From positions 4,036,169 to 4,100,168 of the forward strand of contig NC_087386.1 of assembly GCF_963675165.1 (NCBI RefSeq): a DNA stretch of 64,000 bases. Direction: 5' to 3'. The position numbers and the translations under genes are program-made. Shown here in pieces: positions 13,067 through 25,624 of this stretch. This DNA is from Halichondria panicea (taxonomy: Eukaryota > Porifera > Demospongiae > Suberitida > Halichondriidae). Position 1 is the stretch's first letter. Each line of letters begins with the position of its first letter. Under the pieces are notes generated by a model, which had not been told where the DNA came from, did not search any database, and saw only the letters and a list, made by a program, of their open reading frames with translations.

Positions 13067-13700
13067 CTAATTGAGTCGGTCGGGAACAAATACGGTACAT
13101 GATACAGTAGCTATTATTATAATTATTATGACAGTTCTTGCTTTTCCAAAGGAAAGAGTTGTAGTCAGAATGTCTTCCCTGTCAGCTTCTTGGAAATGCG
13201 AACCAAAAATAGGTACTGCATTGTCGAGATTTCTCAACAGGCCTGTGTCATCAATTCGATATAATGTTGATTGCACATCTAGCATTGAAAGAGTTGCCCT
13301 TTATTTTTCCTATGTCTGAAGGGTCATCGAAAATTGTCCGGAATGCAGTTTAGAATGCAGTCTGGGCGGCTGTAAATTCCCTGACAAAGAACTGGGGGTG
13401 CCAACAAGAGTAAGGGCAGTTTTAGCAGCGGTGGCCAATCATTGGACATATCTCGTACATCTTGAATTGCTTCAAAATGTATTGCTAACTTGACGTGAGG
13501 AGGGTTACTTTTAAAGGTATCTTTGCTGCGTCACTAGTTGGGGACTTCCAATCATGCCACCAAGTCATATAATTATATATTCAGCCTCATCGGAACGGAT
13601 TTTTTCTCCCAATACATTGAGCTGTACCTTGTCGTTTAGCACCCAAGTATTTGAATCTGGTTGACGACCACAGCTTCTCTATGTAGCACCCCCTTCATTC
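13067..13700 (-). pseudogene. P-loop ATPase family relic, copy 1
   Basis: Minus-strand fragments include GRQPDSNTWVLNDKVQLN (about 13680-13620), close to KQPDSDIWVLNDKIQLT in the copy at 57345-58770. The stretch around 13390-13420 parallels the part of that copy just after its Walker A motif (a run ending G-VP or GTP followed by FFV or FLV). A lower fragment (13285-13140) reads LRNLDNAVPIFGSHFQE. The Walker A itself is not clearly readable here and frames are broken. Identity as this family rests on the shared blocks. Confidence 0.5.
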
Positions 13701-14559
13701 TACTGTACAAAACTTATACTTTATACATGTAGATCTATATATACATGCTTCTTGAATATCAGACAATTTATTCATTTTCAAACATTGCAATCAAACTGCA
13801 ACATTATAATTGTAACGTGTACTACTATTACGTGTTACACCGTACAATATCAACAATTCCAAGCTTACACAAATCACACTTTGTTTTCTATTTAGTTTTT
13901 TAAGTTTATCAAATTGTGTTGTTACCGTGCCACTTAGCTCTGAGAATTGGGGTCTTAGCTCTGAGAATTCGCCACTTAATGACACGCTTAGGGTGATAAT
14001 ATTATTTTCGTCAGTGAAAATATAATTATGTGAAGGACTGATTTAGATATTTAAAGGAAGTAATTAGTTAGGTGTGATCCACAACAGTAATCTTATTTCT
14101 AGACTATTCTAGAATTAGTGTGGATACGCAGTTTCGATCTCAAGTAATATCTAGTATCAAAGTTTTCTGTTAGAACAATTTTTTTATCTCATTTTTTGAC
14201 AATCCATTCGGCCCAATGAGCTGGGAGAGAGTTGAGTACCAGTTCACGGATGTAGAGCTTGAGTTGCTTGAGGTAAGCCAGGCTACCAGAGTCGTCGGCT
14301 TCAGTTAACTGAGGTGCACTTGCTTTGAAGGTGGAGGCACTATTGAATAAAGCTTCGAGAATTATAGTCATGTATTTACAGGGCTTGAACTAAGAATTAT
14401 GATCTGTCACTATGCAATTATGTTCAGACAATCATGCATTCAATTAATCAATTAATTTTTAATTTTAAGAATGCGATGTTGTTAATAATGTTGTAAATGG
14501 ATCTATGCTAGTGTCAATCGGTATATCGAACTAGTATATAACACAAATATTTAACAATC
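13701..14559. other. Interval without a supported gene
   Basis: Two short minus ORFs (13985-13791 and 14371-14189) have no motif I recognise. The sequence is AT-rich. It may contain diverged exons of the neighbouring minus-strand relics. Confidence 0.35.
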
Positions 14560-15290
14560 AATTGTCTCTGTACAGTCCTTGCACTCCCAGCGAACTTTTG
14601 AGCAGAACACCATGTCAGGAATATCCGCACAGTGCTTGTGAAACCACTTATTGCATTGTTCACATGCAGCCCACTCCTCATTACCCCCTTCGGGCATCCT
14701 GCAAGTAGAATACAACTCAACTTCTTGCGATGTCCTAACACCTCCATTCGTACGCTTGCTAGTTACCGAAAAGCGTTGAAAGCATACATTTTCGAGACAT
14801 GTTTCCAGATGTGATCTGATTCTCTTTGGGTCGGATCAAACCCCAACACACAAGTCACGTGCTATGGCTATGGCAAGAATCCCACAGTCTGAGCCATCGG
14901 ATTGCCTCTGCACATCCATCATCTGTATTGTTAGGGTAGTAAGGTTGGGAATGATGGAAGATTTTAATGCAGAGTAGAAGGTGTCGTAAACATTTACAGT
15001 TCCGTCTTGGCAGCCAACATTGGACACCACGCACCAGTGAGCATTCTCTACGTTTGCGTTCTGAACAAAGTTTTCAGGATGAGGTTTAAAACCCCGACTT
15101 GTTGCAGCTGTAACCCGTGTATGTTTGGGAAGTGTTGGAGAAGTAAAAGTTGGCTCACTGTGATCACCGAATCAGTGAGCCAACCATTTGGATTTCTGAT
15201 TGTTTCGCCCGTTGAAGTGTACAGTTGATTAAAAACCCATGTGTTTGGCTGCTGCAAGCCTGTTGTTGCTGACGAAGGCAATCGTCTAAA
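14560..15290 (-). pseudogene. Ulp1-like (C48) cysteine protease with C-terminal PHD finger
   Basis: Reading down the minus strand: NPNGWLTDSVITVSQLLLLQ (about 15205-15145), NVENAHWCVVSNVGC (about 15045-14998), then VYDTF, DVQRQSDGSDCGILAIAIA and DLCVG. His of AHWC, Asp of VYDT and Cys of SDCG fit the Ulp1/SENP catalytic triad. After a break, MPEGGNEEWAACEQCNKWFH and KHCADIPDM lead to WECKDC (about 14700-14570). The C-x2-C, H-x2-C and C-x2-C spacing is that of a PHD finger. Coding blocks lie in different frames, so this copy is broken or has unresolved introns. It sits directly downstream, on the same strand, of a Mutator-like transposase, and Ulp1 genes are known companions of Mutator-like elements in plants. 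Confidence 0.7.
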
Positions 15291-16009
15291 TCTTCGTCGG
15301 AGATGTTCCTGACAGATATGGTCCTACTCTGGTGCCACCTGTACAAGTGAATGTCATTCTGGAGGCAAGGCATCATTTCATCAGGGGAGAAATTCTCAGA
15401 GAGTGTGCCACCCTTGCTGTACCGATTGTTGGTACCGATTGTTGAAGACTTGTACCACTCTGCACGTTAAATGCTTTGATGACATTCGAGCTCTGTGTAC
15501 AGCACAGTTTAAACGTTTTTTGTGGCCTTGTATCGTTTGAAACATTTCTTTTTTCATATTAAGATTCAGGGGGCAGTCCAAGTAGATGTGGAGCAGGTAC
15601 ACAGCTCTTCATCAGAAACGTCCAATACAAAATCGTCCAAGATTGTGGAGGAATTCTCATCTTCAGACGGCAGATCGTCAGCAGAGAGGGCTTCGGATGT
15701 GTTAGGCAGAGGGTCATCTGAGGAACAAACAGCAAAACCTTTAAACGTAACACAATTACTTTGCAGTAACTTTACCCAACACACTAGATGTGACGTCACA
15801 TGTCGTATGCAGCAGGTCGTTGGCAGAGAGAGCTTGGGTGTGTTCAGCAGTCGTTTATCACTTTCATTTTGTGGTTGGAGTGGAATGGACCAAGTCCTTT
15901 TGTTATAAGGACAGTCTTTAGATGTTTTTCGAGTGTGCGTGTGCACTGGCTTTGTATCGTCTTTCTCTTTTTTTTTTGGCGATCACTTGCAATTTTCACC
16001 TCTTTCTGT
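15291..16009 (-). other. Linker region between transposase and protease blocks
   Basis: A minus ORF (15946-15566) ends in an acidic stretch with SADDLPSEDENSST and DVSDEEL, followed by cysteines. It could be a linker or an N-terminal part of the Ulp1-PHD protein, but no domain is recognisable. Confidence 0.35.
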
Positions 16010-17509
16010 TCAACTTATTGTCTCTCTTTTTTGCATGGTCGTCGACACCATAGGTGTCTCTACCGTGCGCATGGGGGCTCTTCTTTTCTGGCGATCTTGC
16101 GTGCAATGCGGTTTTTCTTCACCTCTTGTTTTTTGTACTTTTCCCATGTCCCTCCTCGACACCATGGTAGACTGGCAGTTGCAGCCTCTTGTACAGATCC
16201 GTGATCCAGGCCCCTTTTTTCCAAGCGTTTGACACGTTTGCCTGCAGGAGCCCAAGGTGTAGTCTCTCTTTTCTGAGCACGTTGTGAGATGCCTCTGGCC
16301 AGTTGGAATGTCCTCTTTTCAGTTCAGGATGAACAAGTTCATCTCCCATTGCAGCTTGGTGCTTGATCTCAATTTTGTAGGCAAGAATGTGGAAAGGGCA
16401 TGTTAATTTGATCTGTATGGCTTGCCAGTACATTTGTACTCGGCACGTTCTTCACATTTACCACAACTGCAAATAGTTTTTGGATGAAACTCACACTTTC
16501 CTCCATGAATGTCGCTTATGTGATATGGGAGAGCACGCAGATGCCGACTCGCTTTCCGTGAGGATTTGTGAAAAGTTATTCCGGGATTGTTCCATGAATG
16601 CATGAATGCTTTAGACATGCACCCATAACCGGAGTGGTTTTTCCACGTCACAGACTCCACTTCTGGGAATGCTTTCTTGTTCCTATTGCATGTTCCGTGG
16701 CTGCTTTGCTGTATGACGAGTCAGCATTTTGCCAATTTATCTCCACATTCATACCTCGTTTGTTTAACTCGGTGAATGCAATTTTAGCTGCATAGCCCAT
16801 AGCCTTCTGCCCCTTTGGATGTGCCTTCATAGAGTGGCTCTTGTATTATACTGTCTCGTCCCCTCTGACACAGGTGCTTTCTAAACAGCAGGGCACAGTT
16901 ATTTCGTACGCTGAAAGTAAAGTTCTTACTGTGATACCCCCGTGTCATCCAAGCTCCATCAGCGGTCGTCACTGCTCGGTTCCATGATCCCAGTCTGGTC
17001 ACATCGATGTGTTTCATTGCTTCTTTGCATTGCTCATCAACCATTGCCTTCACCACGGGACACATTGTTCGTATAGTGTCTAGAAATGCTGGAGCACTAA
17101 CGGCATTTATTTCCAGCGTGTGCTGCAAGATCTTGAGGTATGTTGCGTGGGTACAGCCACTCAGGATAAATTGCAATCTGTACAGCAGCTTAGATCTTTC
17201 ATACTCGGTATATTGTCTATGGGAGACAATATGGTTGGATTGTATGACGCCATCAGATTGTGTGCATGCCTGCACAATTTGATTCTTGCGAAAATTTTCT
17301 TTTAACAGGGCAGATTCTTCAACAAGCCTTGCCCATTTCAACGTTCGTGTGTTATACCTGTGTAAGAGAAAATTGACTTTGATGGGGACACTTGTGTTGC
17401 TTTTTCCTGAATATGGTCTTTTTCCTAAATATGGATAGATGGTCAGCATAAACACACCTATTCGTAAACACAAGGAAGAGTTTTTTTCTTTCCAGGTAAA
17501 GAAACTCAC
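16010..17509 (-). pseudogene. Mutator-like DDE transposase 1
   Basis: The ORF 17509-16784 carries a long N-terminal region and then TTADGAWMTRGYHSKNFTFS, ALLFRKHLCQRG and EGTSKGAEGY. The reading continues in other frames with NWQNADSSYSKAA, SGYGCMSKAFMHSW, CSCGKCEERAEYKCTG and GHSNWPEASHNVLRK. Asp of ADGAW, Asp of NADSS and Glu of PEASHN are the likely catalytic acidic residues of the Mutator-like transposase domain family. Several frameshifts (near 16800, 16650 and 16420) show decay. Terminal repeats were not found by eye. The Ulp1-PHD relic downstream on the same strand probably belonged to the same element. Confidence 0.7.
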
Positions 17510-18484
17510 AAAATAATAAAAATTATGTAGACTAACTCCACTTAAAATGGCGGCAAGGAAAACAGCCTCTTGTGAGCTTTCAGTAGCCTTTTTTCGAAAT
17601 AATTATTTCTTCAACCCGCCCTCTATATACTGAAGTTACATTAGACTGTACCCTAAGCTTTAAAGTAAGACTGACCTCTGCATTTCAGCTGGACTTCCAA
17701 CTGGAAAGGATCACTAGATCTAGCTCATGAATAATTAATGAGCAAACGGTTGACCGTAACCTTACCACATACGCTTATAAAGAGAAGAGGGCATGCATAT
17801 CAGAGAAAGGATATATAATAATTATAAATAGGGATATAGAATCAAGTGGTAACAAAGTCAAGCAATTTTGTCTTTGCGTAAGACGGCTCTCCAGTGACTG
17901 GGGGAGTCATTTATTCCTAGGCATGAGTGACCGGGAGTCACTGGGGCCCAATTAAGAACAGAAAGCATGTGTACTTCTACGTATACAGCGTTTATCATGG
18001 TAATAATTATCACAACAAATAGCATCAGGCCTGTTTGTATTGTATCGTAAGTATCTTTCGTCCAGAGGGTATGAGTTCAATGGACGTTTTCAAGTTGTTG
18101 GTTTTCCGCTTTCTCTGTCCTTAGCTTTGTCTGCGTCTAACGAGATCATTTCTGATCAATCGGCCCTCCTCAATGTACACCCTCCGAGCCTTTTAGGGAA
18201 TAACTATATACACTATACTTAAATATAATTATCTTACCACCTTCTCTTTATCATTCCGCATGGGCGGAATGCTGTCCGATCTCCTCTGTTACTACACTAA
18301 GAGTGGCCCGAGTCTTCTACATTATACGATATAATACATAATACTCCATAAAGAAATATTGAATATGCATTTCATAGAACAGTCTACACAATACATAATA
18401 ATGGGTAAAAGAAAAAAATTGAAAATAGAACAGTCTACAATACAAGTCAAGTAATAATTATTGATGGTCAGTCTTTCTGGCTGC
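17510..18484. other. No gene supported
   Basis: AT-rich sequence. A pair of related words (ccagtgactgggggagtca and ccgggagtcactgggg) lies near 17893-17945. The plus ORF at 18040-18222 has no recognised motif. Confidence 0.4.
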
Positions 18485-18755
18485 TGGGACCTGGAATGGA
18501 TGCCCCACTTTCTTGCATTGCATCTGTGGTGAGAGTCAACTCACCAGTTGATGCACCCCCACTTTCTTGCATTCCATCTGTGGAGGGAATGGTGAGTTTA
18601 CATCATACGTAAAATACAATACATATAGCAGGAAGTGAGAGTCAAGTCACCAGTTGATGAACCCCCACTTTCTTGCATTGCATCTGTGGAGGGAATGGGT
18701 GGAGTGAGTTTACATCATACGTAAAACACAATACATAGCAGGAAGTGAGAGTCAA
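18485..18755. repeat. Tandem repeat of about 115 bp, two to three copies
   Basis: The words gagagtcaactcaccagttg, cccccactttcttgcattgc, gagtttacatcatacgtaaa and agcaggaagtgagagtca recur in order. Copies are near-identical with small indels. No coding content. Confidence 0.8.
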
Positions 18756-19118
18756 CTAGAGATTTGTATAGATGTAGGTCACGATACGGTCCCTTTAGAG
18801 AATGGGCTCACCAATTGCACCCCCACTTACAATGAAAATTGTAGCGCTTGTACAGACTCTGAATATTGCTAGACTAGTCGATAACTCACGGAAGCATGCA
18901 ATAAAAACTGGTATGAGACTGTTCATACTGCTCAACAGTCCGATGGTGGCAGTCGTAATTCTGATCTCATCAGCCGATAAATAAATACACACGGACAACG
19001 TCTAACTGGAGGGATAAAAGCCAAGCAACTAATAAATACGTGTGGCCGGGCCAGGCCAATGGCAACACAGGCAGTAAACATCGTGTGCAAACTTTTTAGC
19101 AAAAGTATTCATAATCAG

Positions 19119-19367
19119 TGTTACCACCTTGTAATGTCTTGTAATCAATAACTTAAATAATTAGAACTCTGATAGATATAAAACGTGCACAAATATTTAT
19201 ACAAAAACAGAACAGTAAGAATGTTCCAGAATAAGAAGTTACTAGATTAAACTAGTACAAGGCTAAGTATTTACTACTAACATCTAGAAGGTTCTACATG
19301 TATTAATATCCTGTTTACAAGTCCAAGGTTCTGGTGATTTCCTAAACCACATTACCAGATTACCACA
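19119..19367 (-). repeat. 3' LTR of gypsy element A
   Basis: On the minus strand it starts tgtggtaatctggtaatgtg and ends ggtggtaaca, giving TG...CA ends. Immediately inside (19368-19381) is a purine tract, taaagggggaggaa, which is the expected polypurine tract. The body has words shared with the LTR-like segment at 2889-3116. The matching 5' LTR is absent because the element is truncated. Confidence 0.7.
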
Positions 19368-22300
19368 TTCCTCCCCCTTTAAGTAGGGGAGGGTACATTA
19401 AGCGTTCGACTGGGCGGCGATCTCGTCTTGGGTAGGTCTTTCGCTGAGGTGGTGAATTGCGAGGTGATTCGATCGATGATTCACTTCCAGTCATTTCAGC
19501 TCTACTTGTGAAATACTCGAATGGGTTTTCTTCTTCTGTGTCTGCAAACTGACGGTCACGCATCTGATCGATGTGTCTGACAACAACGTTCCCATTCGAC
19601 AGCTTAACTTTATACATAGTCGGTCCAAGTATACTTGCAATCACCCCTGACATCCATTTCTTCGATGAGAGATAGTCTCTCACAGTGACAGTTTGTCCCA
19701 ATGTGAATGACCTCAATTTGGAGTGCTGGTCATGGTATTTCTTCTGTTCAAGTTGCTTGTCCTGCACAGTGGTTACTACATCCGATTTGAGCAGATCGAG
19801 TTTGGTACGGAATTTCCTTTGTAAAAAGAGTTCACTTGGTGAACGACCAGTAGTTGCATGCGGAGTTGCTCGATACCTTCCCAAAAATGTACTGAGTCTA
19901 GTGATTAGAGTGTGTCCATCATTTTCACTAGCTTGCATGGCATTCTTAAATGTCTGCACGAATATCTCGGCCAAACCATTTGTTGATGGGTGATAAGGCG
20001 CACTCCTTATGTGCTTGATACCTTGCTGTTTCATTGCTGTTTCGAATTCCTGTGAGGTAAACTGAGGGCCATTGTCTGAGACAAGTTGTTCGGGCAGACC
20101 ATATCTTGAAAAGAATGTAAAGAGAGCTTCAATGGTCAGCGGTAGTGCTTGACATTATGATTACTTCAGGCCACTTTGAGTGTGCGTCCACGATTATTAA
20201 GAACATCTTTCCTTGAAAGGGTCCAGCAAAGTCAATGTGGATTCGTTTTAGTGGTGCCGTAGGCCATTGCCATATGTGCAAAGGTGCTGAGGGGGGATTT
20301 AGTTTGTGTTCCTGACACGGTTTACAGGACTTAGATTGACTTTCAATGTCTTGATCTATTCCTTTCCACCACATATAACTTCTGGCGAGGGCCTTCATTC
20401 TCTGAATTCCTGAATGGCCTTCATGCAGAGTTTTGAGCACTTGTGCTTGGAGAGATTTTGGAACGATTACTCTGATTCCCCATAGTAGGCAGTCAGCCTC
20501 AATAGATATTTCATCTTTTTTAGAGTAGTAGTGTTTGAGCTCGTCTGGGACTTGAGTTGGCCATCCATCTCTTGTGTATCTTAGCACTTTGCTGAGAATT
20601 GGGTCCAACTTTGTGGCTTGTTGAACATCCTTGGAGGTTACTGGCAAAGACAGAATTTGAGAAATGTTGAAAATACGCACTCCTTCTCCTCCCACATCAG
20701 AATCCTGCATCACTGGTAAGGGTAGCCTGGAGAGACCGTCCGCATTGCTGTGAGATTCTGTTGGTTTATACTGTATCTCGTAGTTGTACGCCGAGAGCAA
20801 GAGTGTCCATCTCTGTAGTCGTGCAGTGGCCAATGTGGAAATTCCTTTCTAGGCTCCGAAAATCGCAGTGAGTGGCTTGTGGTCAGTTATCAGGGTGAAT
20901 TTTCTGCCATAGAGATATTGGTAAAATTTCTTGACACCGAATATAAGTGAAAGAGCTTCTTTTTCAAGTTGAGAGTAATTCTTTTCACTTGGTGTGAGAG
21001 TGCGTGAAGCAAATGAAATTGGTTTCTCACTTCCATCTGGGAGGTGTGAGATGACTGCTCCTATACCGTAGGCTGAAGCATCTGCTGCCATTTGAAGGGG
21101 TAGCTCAGGATTGTAATGGGTGAGGACATCCGCTGAAACCAATTGATCCTTGGCGTCTTGAAATGCTCGCGAACAGGTCTCAGTCCATTCCCACCTCCTG
21201 TTAGCTTGCAGTAGCTGATTTAGTGGATGGAGCAGACTTGCCAGGTTGCATATGAATTTCCCATAGTAGTTGATTAGTCCTAGAAATGAACGTAATTCCT
21301 GGATATTTGTTGGTTGAGGAGCATTGACTATTGCGTCGACCTTGTGTGAGAGTGCTCGAATGCCTTCCCTGTCAATCTGATGACCTAGATACTCCACAGA
21401 ATTTGTCATAAACTTGCACTTGTCCTTCAACCGAAAACCATGTTTTTCGAGTCTGGATAGCACTTCATTGAGGTTGTTCAGGTGGTCGTCCTCGCTATTG
21501 CCCGTCACCAGAATGTCATCAATGTAGCAAACAACATTAGGTACCCCTTGCAGAATAGTGTCCATGAGCCGTTGGAATATGGCTGGAGCAGAAGCAATGC
21601 CAAAAGGTAGACGTGTGTACTGATACAGGCCTTGATGCGTATTGATTGTGACATATTTTCTGGAGGACTCATCAAGTTGGAGTTGTAGGTAGGCTTGACG
21701 AAGATCCAGCTTAGTGAACTTGTGTCCATTTGCTAGAGTGGCAAACAAATCTTCAGGTTTGGGTAGTGGATATTGATCCACAGTGAGAACTTGATTTATG
21801 GTGACTTTATAATCTCCACATAACCGAATCTTTCCTTCAGGTTTTGGTACTGTCACAATAGGTGTAGCCCAATCACTAGAGTCAACTTTTTTAATGACTC
21901 CGTGCTTCTCAAGTCGATCTAATTCCTGTCCAACAGCATCCTTGAGAGCAAACGGCATTGGTCGGGGCTTGAAGAATTTTTGGTGTCGCCTCTGCTTGCA
22001 CATGGAGAGTAGCTTGCTGTGGTTGGATGGTTCCCAGTTCATCTTTGAATAAAGTGTCATGTCGATCCAGTAGTTCCTTGAGACCGAGTGAAAGATTTCT
22101 GACAGTGGCAATGCGCTGCCAGTTAAGTCGAATGTATTTCAACCAGTTTCTTCCAAAGAGATTAGGGCCATTTCCGGTAACTACAATCAGTGGTAGTTGT
22201 GCACTCTGTTTTTCGTATGTCACGTTTACATTGAACTGTCCAACAATCTTGAGTGGTTCATCAGTGTAGGTCTTGAGAATGAGAGTACTTTTCTTGGGTT

Positions 22301-22860
22301 TTAGCTTTGGAAGAATAGCTTTTCGAGTAACCCTCTGAAATTATAGAGACGGCAGCTCCTGTATCAACTTCCATTGACAATGTTTTCCCTTCAATCTCCA
22401 CTGAAACTTCAATAGGTGAAGTAGCAGCTGGTGTCGTGAGCTTCAAGTTGTAAAATTTTTCTGATTCTGAGTCGGTTTTTGTTGTCTCGTTAGTTTGAAC
22501 AGTATTTGTGTGCTGGCTTCTGGCTGGCTGGCTGGTTCAATCCAGTTGGCTTGGGTTTGGAGTTCTTGGCTTGTTTGGATCTGCAAGCTGGAGCAATATG
22601 TCCTCGCTTCCCACACGCATGGCAAGTAGCGTCCTTGAATTTACAATCCCTGGCCGTGTGGTTGGATTTTCCACATCTGGAACAGGTGGTTGGTAGTTGA
22701 GCCATCCGCTGTTTTGGTCGAAAGTGTAGCTTCTTGATGCCATGCTCATGACTATTGACAAAAAGAGCTGCAGCTTCCATTGCCAAAGCTTGTTCAATAG
22801 CTAAGACCAAGCTTTTAATTGTACCAAATACACCAATCAATACCAGAGCATGCAATTTTT
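19368..22860 (-). pseudogene. Gypsy element A gag-pol, truncated and broken
   Basis: From 5' to 3' on the minus strand: end of gag with two zinc knuckles (CSRCGKSNHTARDC and CHACGKRGHIAPAC, about 22690-22590); protease with MEVDTGAAVSIISE (about 22380-22340); reverse transcriptase with VVCYIDDILVTG (about 21535-21500); RNase H ending HKPLTAIFGA then a TAG; integrase zinc region with HEGHSGIQRM and CKPCQE; and integrase core with YHPSTNGLAE (about 20000-19970). The order PR-RT-RH-IN is normal gypsy order and the proteins are close to those of element B. Frame breaks lie near 22450, 22240, 20849 and 20130. The 5' LTR and most of gag are missing; the break is at about 22860, where DIRS-side sequence begins. 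Confidence 0.85.
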
Positions 22861-24480
22861 TTAGGGGACTACCCTAAGACCCCCTTGCAGGCGCACTTTA
22901 ATGTGTGTGCACATGCGTATCAGCTCCCCTTCTAAACTTTTTCCATGCTCTCTAAGTGATAACTCTCTTCCTACGCCACTGCTGTCAATAATTATGTTAT
23001 TTTTTCTGTGTGATATGAGATAGACCAAGTACACACCTCAGCTCAGGGCTGCTGTCGACACTCAAATCGCCTGGACAGAATATGAGCAGCCATCCCCTCC
23101 CTCAAAGCGAATGGTACAGAGCCACTCCCCCTCTCTGTTCAATTAATGTCTGTTACGCTAACATCGGTTGGTTAACGTCAGTAGCATCACCTACTACCCG
23201 GGCGTGGGAAGGGGTTGTGTTTTGCTATAAGCTCAACCCCGTGCCCAAGCCCGCTATGAATATCGTTTCACCCCTGCTGGAGGTGACCCTAATTAATGTG
23301 GGCTATGAATAGCATTAACCCTTGGGCAAGGGAGAATAAATAGGAGGAGCTTGCAAGTCCCCTCCAAGGAAGAAGTAGGTTAGTTTAGTCACCATAGCCC
23401 AAGGAAGTGTATGTAGGTAGGCATGTAAAATATGCATTAGATATACAACACCAGAAAATGACAAATGAATGAGTAATCAAGAGGTTTTGTCTGAAGCAAT
23501 AATTGAGGAGTAGCTCGCTAGTGTGTCCTTTGGAGTTTGGATGTACAATTGGTAGGCAGAGCTTTTCCATCTGCCTAACATCTGTATTACCGAGTCCGGA
23601 ATTCCCTGGCCTGGGCGGCTGCCGTGGCCAATTCTGAAGGAATGTCCTGCGTATTGGGACGAGTCTACGCCAAGATGGGACAATGCCTCGCGAATCTTTA
23701 GGATAAATCGGGACGAGGGCGACCATCTGCAAACAGGAATAAGAACCCTGGTCTGTTGCCTCGAATGGCCAAGTAGGACGCTACTGGGCATAGGGAAGTG
23801 TGGGTGCGACCAAATACGATTTCTACGCCTTTTCAGTTTTGGAGGTTTTTAAGCGTATCTTAGCGTATCTTTACTATCCGCGGTGATGAGATATCGTCGT
23901 CCTTGAAGCCGATATGTGAGGACGGCTCGAATGTTGACTCAGAAGGTAGTCATTTCCCCTGAGCGCATAAAACCAAAAAAACAGCATGAAGGCGTCTTAA
24001 TCGTGACTCCTTGCCTCAAAGAAGCCCCTGAGCTTCTGTAAGATATCGATTGTGATGGGAAGACGCTTTGGCGACTGTCCTGGCCTGCTCCATTTTGATA
24101 CCTTTTACCAGGTTTGGAAATGAGGAAATCATCGGGTCTGGGTAGTTATGAGCTAATTGTAATCGGCGTAGGGCCGAGAAGTAACGTTTTATTGTGGTGT
24201 GTGCCAGGTTGTCTCTTGCCAAGAATGACGCGAAACGGCATAGGTGAGTTTCTTGTAACGGTAGTGGTTGTATATACATTATTGCATTGAGTACAAAAGG
24301 TGAGGTAGCGAGTTTGAGCTGAGTTGTACGAGCGGTGCGTGCTGAAAGTAGAATTCCACAGCCTGGTCCAGTCTGGGGATGTCCAGTCTGGTTGGGTAGT
24401 GAGCAGAAGGTCAGTTATAGCTGGTAGGATTGGTATTGGGACTTTCAGAGCCTGGGGGGAGAGCATTGAGGCGTTGTTCC
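22861..24480 (-). pseudogene. DIRS-like element, 3' part with tyrosine recombinase
   Basis: Minus strand. The N-terminal core-binding domain runs from about 24480 (LLTTQPDWTSPDWTRLWNST, and then CRFASFLARDNLAHTTIKRY in a shifted frame). The catalytic part has FMRSGEMTT (first Arg, about 23960), AGHSFRIGHGS (His and Arg, about 23630), LGRWKSSAYQLYI (Trp box and nucleophile Tyr, about 23570). So the R, H-x-x-R, W and Y residues of a tyrosine recombinase can all be seen, but in more than one frame. The coding part ends near 23470. The remaining 22861-23380 is probably the element's 3' non-coding end. The 5' part of the element is at 35967-38243, beyond the nested transposon. Confidence 0.75.
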
Positions 24481-24486
24481 TAGACA
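24481..24486. repeat. Target site duplication, left (tagaca)
   Basis: The hexamer tagaca directly precedes the left terminal inverted repeat and is repeated at 35961-35966 directly after the right one. Confidence 0.85.
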
Positions 24487-25624
24487 TATGAGGTGCCGTT
24501 TGTGTCAAAACTATGTAAAAGTGAGACATATATATATGTCCATGGGTATTTATAAATGTCCATGGATATTTATATATATCCACGGGTATTTATAAATACC
24601 CGTAGACATTTATAAATGTCCACAGGTATTTATAAATACCCATAGACATTTATATATGTCCATGGGTATTTATATATGTCCATGGGTATTTATAAATGTC
24701 CATGGGTATATATAAATGTCCATGGGTATTTATAAATGTCCATGGGTATTTATATATGTCCATGGGTATTTATAAATGTCCATGGGTATATATAAATGTC
24801 CATGGGTATTTATAAATGTCCATGGGTATTTATTATATTAATGTCCATGGGTATTTATAAATGTCCATGTGTATTTATAAATGTCAATGGGTATTTATAA
24901 ATGTCCATGGGTATTTATAAATACCCGTAGACATTTATAAATGTCCACAGGTATTTATAAATACCCATAGACATTTATATATGTCCATGGGTATTTATAT
25001 ATGTCAATGGGTATTTATAAATGTCAATGGGTATTTATAAATGTCCATGGGTGTATATAAATGTCCATGGGTATTTATAAATGTCCATGGGTATATATAA
25101 ATGTCCATGGGTATATATAAATGTCCATGTGTATTTATAAATGTCAATGGGTATTTATAAATGTCCATGGGTATTTATAAATACCCGTAGACATTTATAA
25201 ATGTCCACAGGTATTTATAAATACCCATAGACATTTATATATGTCCATGGGTATTTATATATGTCCATGGGTATTTATAAATGTCCATGGGTATATATAA
25301 ATGTCCATGGGTATATATAAATGTCCATGGGTATATATAAATGTCCATGTGTATTTATAAATGTCAATGGGTATTTATAAATGTCAATGGGTATTTATAA
25401 ATGTCAGTGGAGGATGTGTGCTTTTCAGGGTGTGGTTTTGTTACATTACAAGTGGTAGTCACATGATAACCTGCCACATGGTCCACAAGAATGGCTGAAG
25501 GTGTGAATGTTGGAGTGTTGTCTAGTGCCCTGGCTGTTTCAATTCAGCAAGCAGTTAGCAGTGGTTAGTTACAGTTACCTCAAGTGCCAACAAGTGGTGC
25601 CAACCAGAGTCCCATTAGTGACAG
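24487..25624 (+). repeat. Left TIR: satellite array plus promoter and first exon
   Basis: Positions 24487-24530 are the unique tip. From 24530 to about 25410 runs a roughly 20-bp repeat of the type gtccatgggtatttataaat. Each unit holds two small palindromes (ccatgg and tttataaa). From 25410 to 25624 the repeat becomes unique sequence that includes the integrase start codon. All three parts are matched in inverted orientation at 35012-35960. Confidence 0.9.

Noticed and set aside
24530-25410. CRISPR-like look of a regular short repeat array
   Set aside because: There are no unique spacers, units are contiguous and variable, and the array is part of a eukaryotic TIR.
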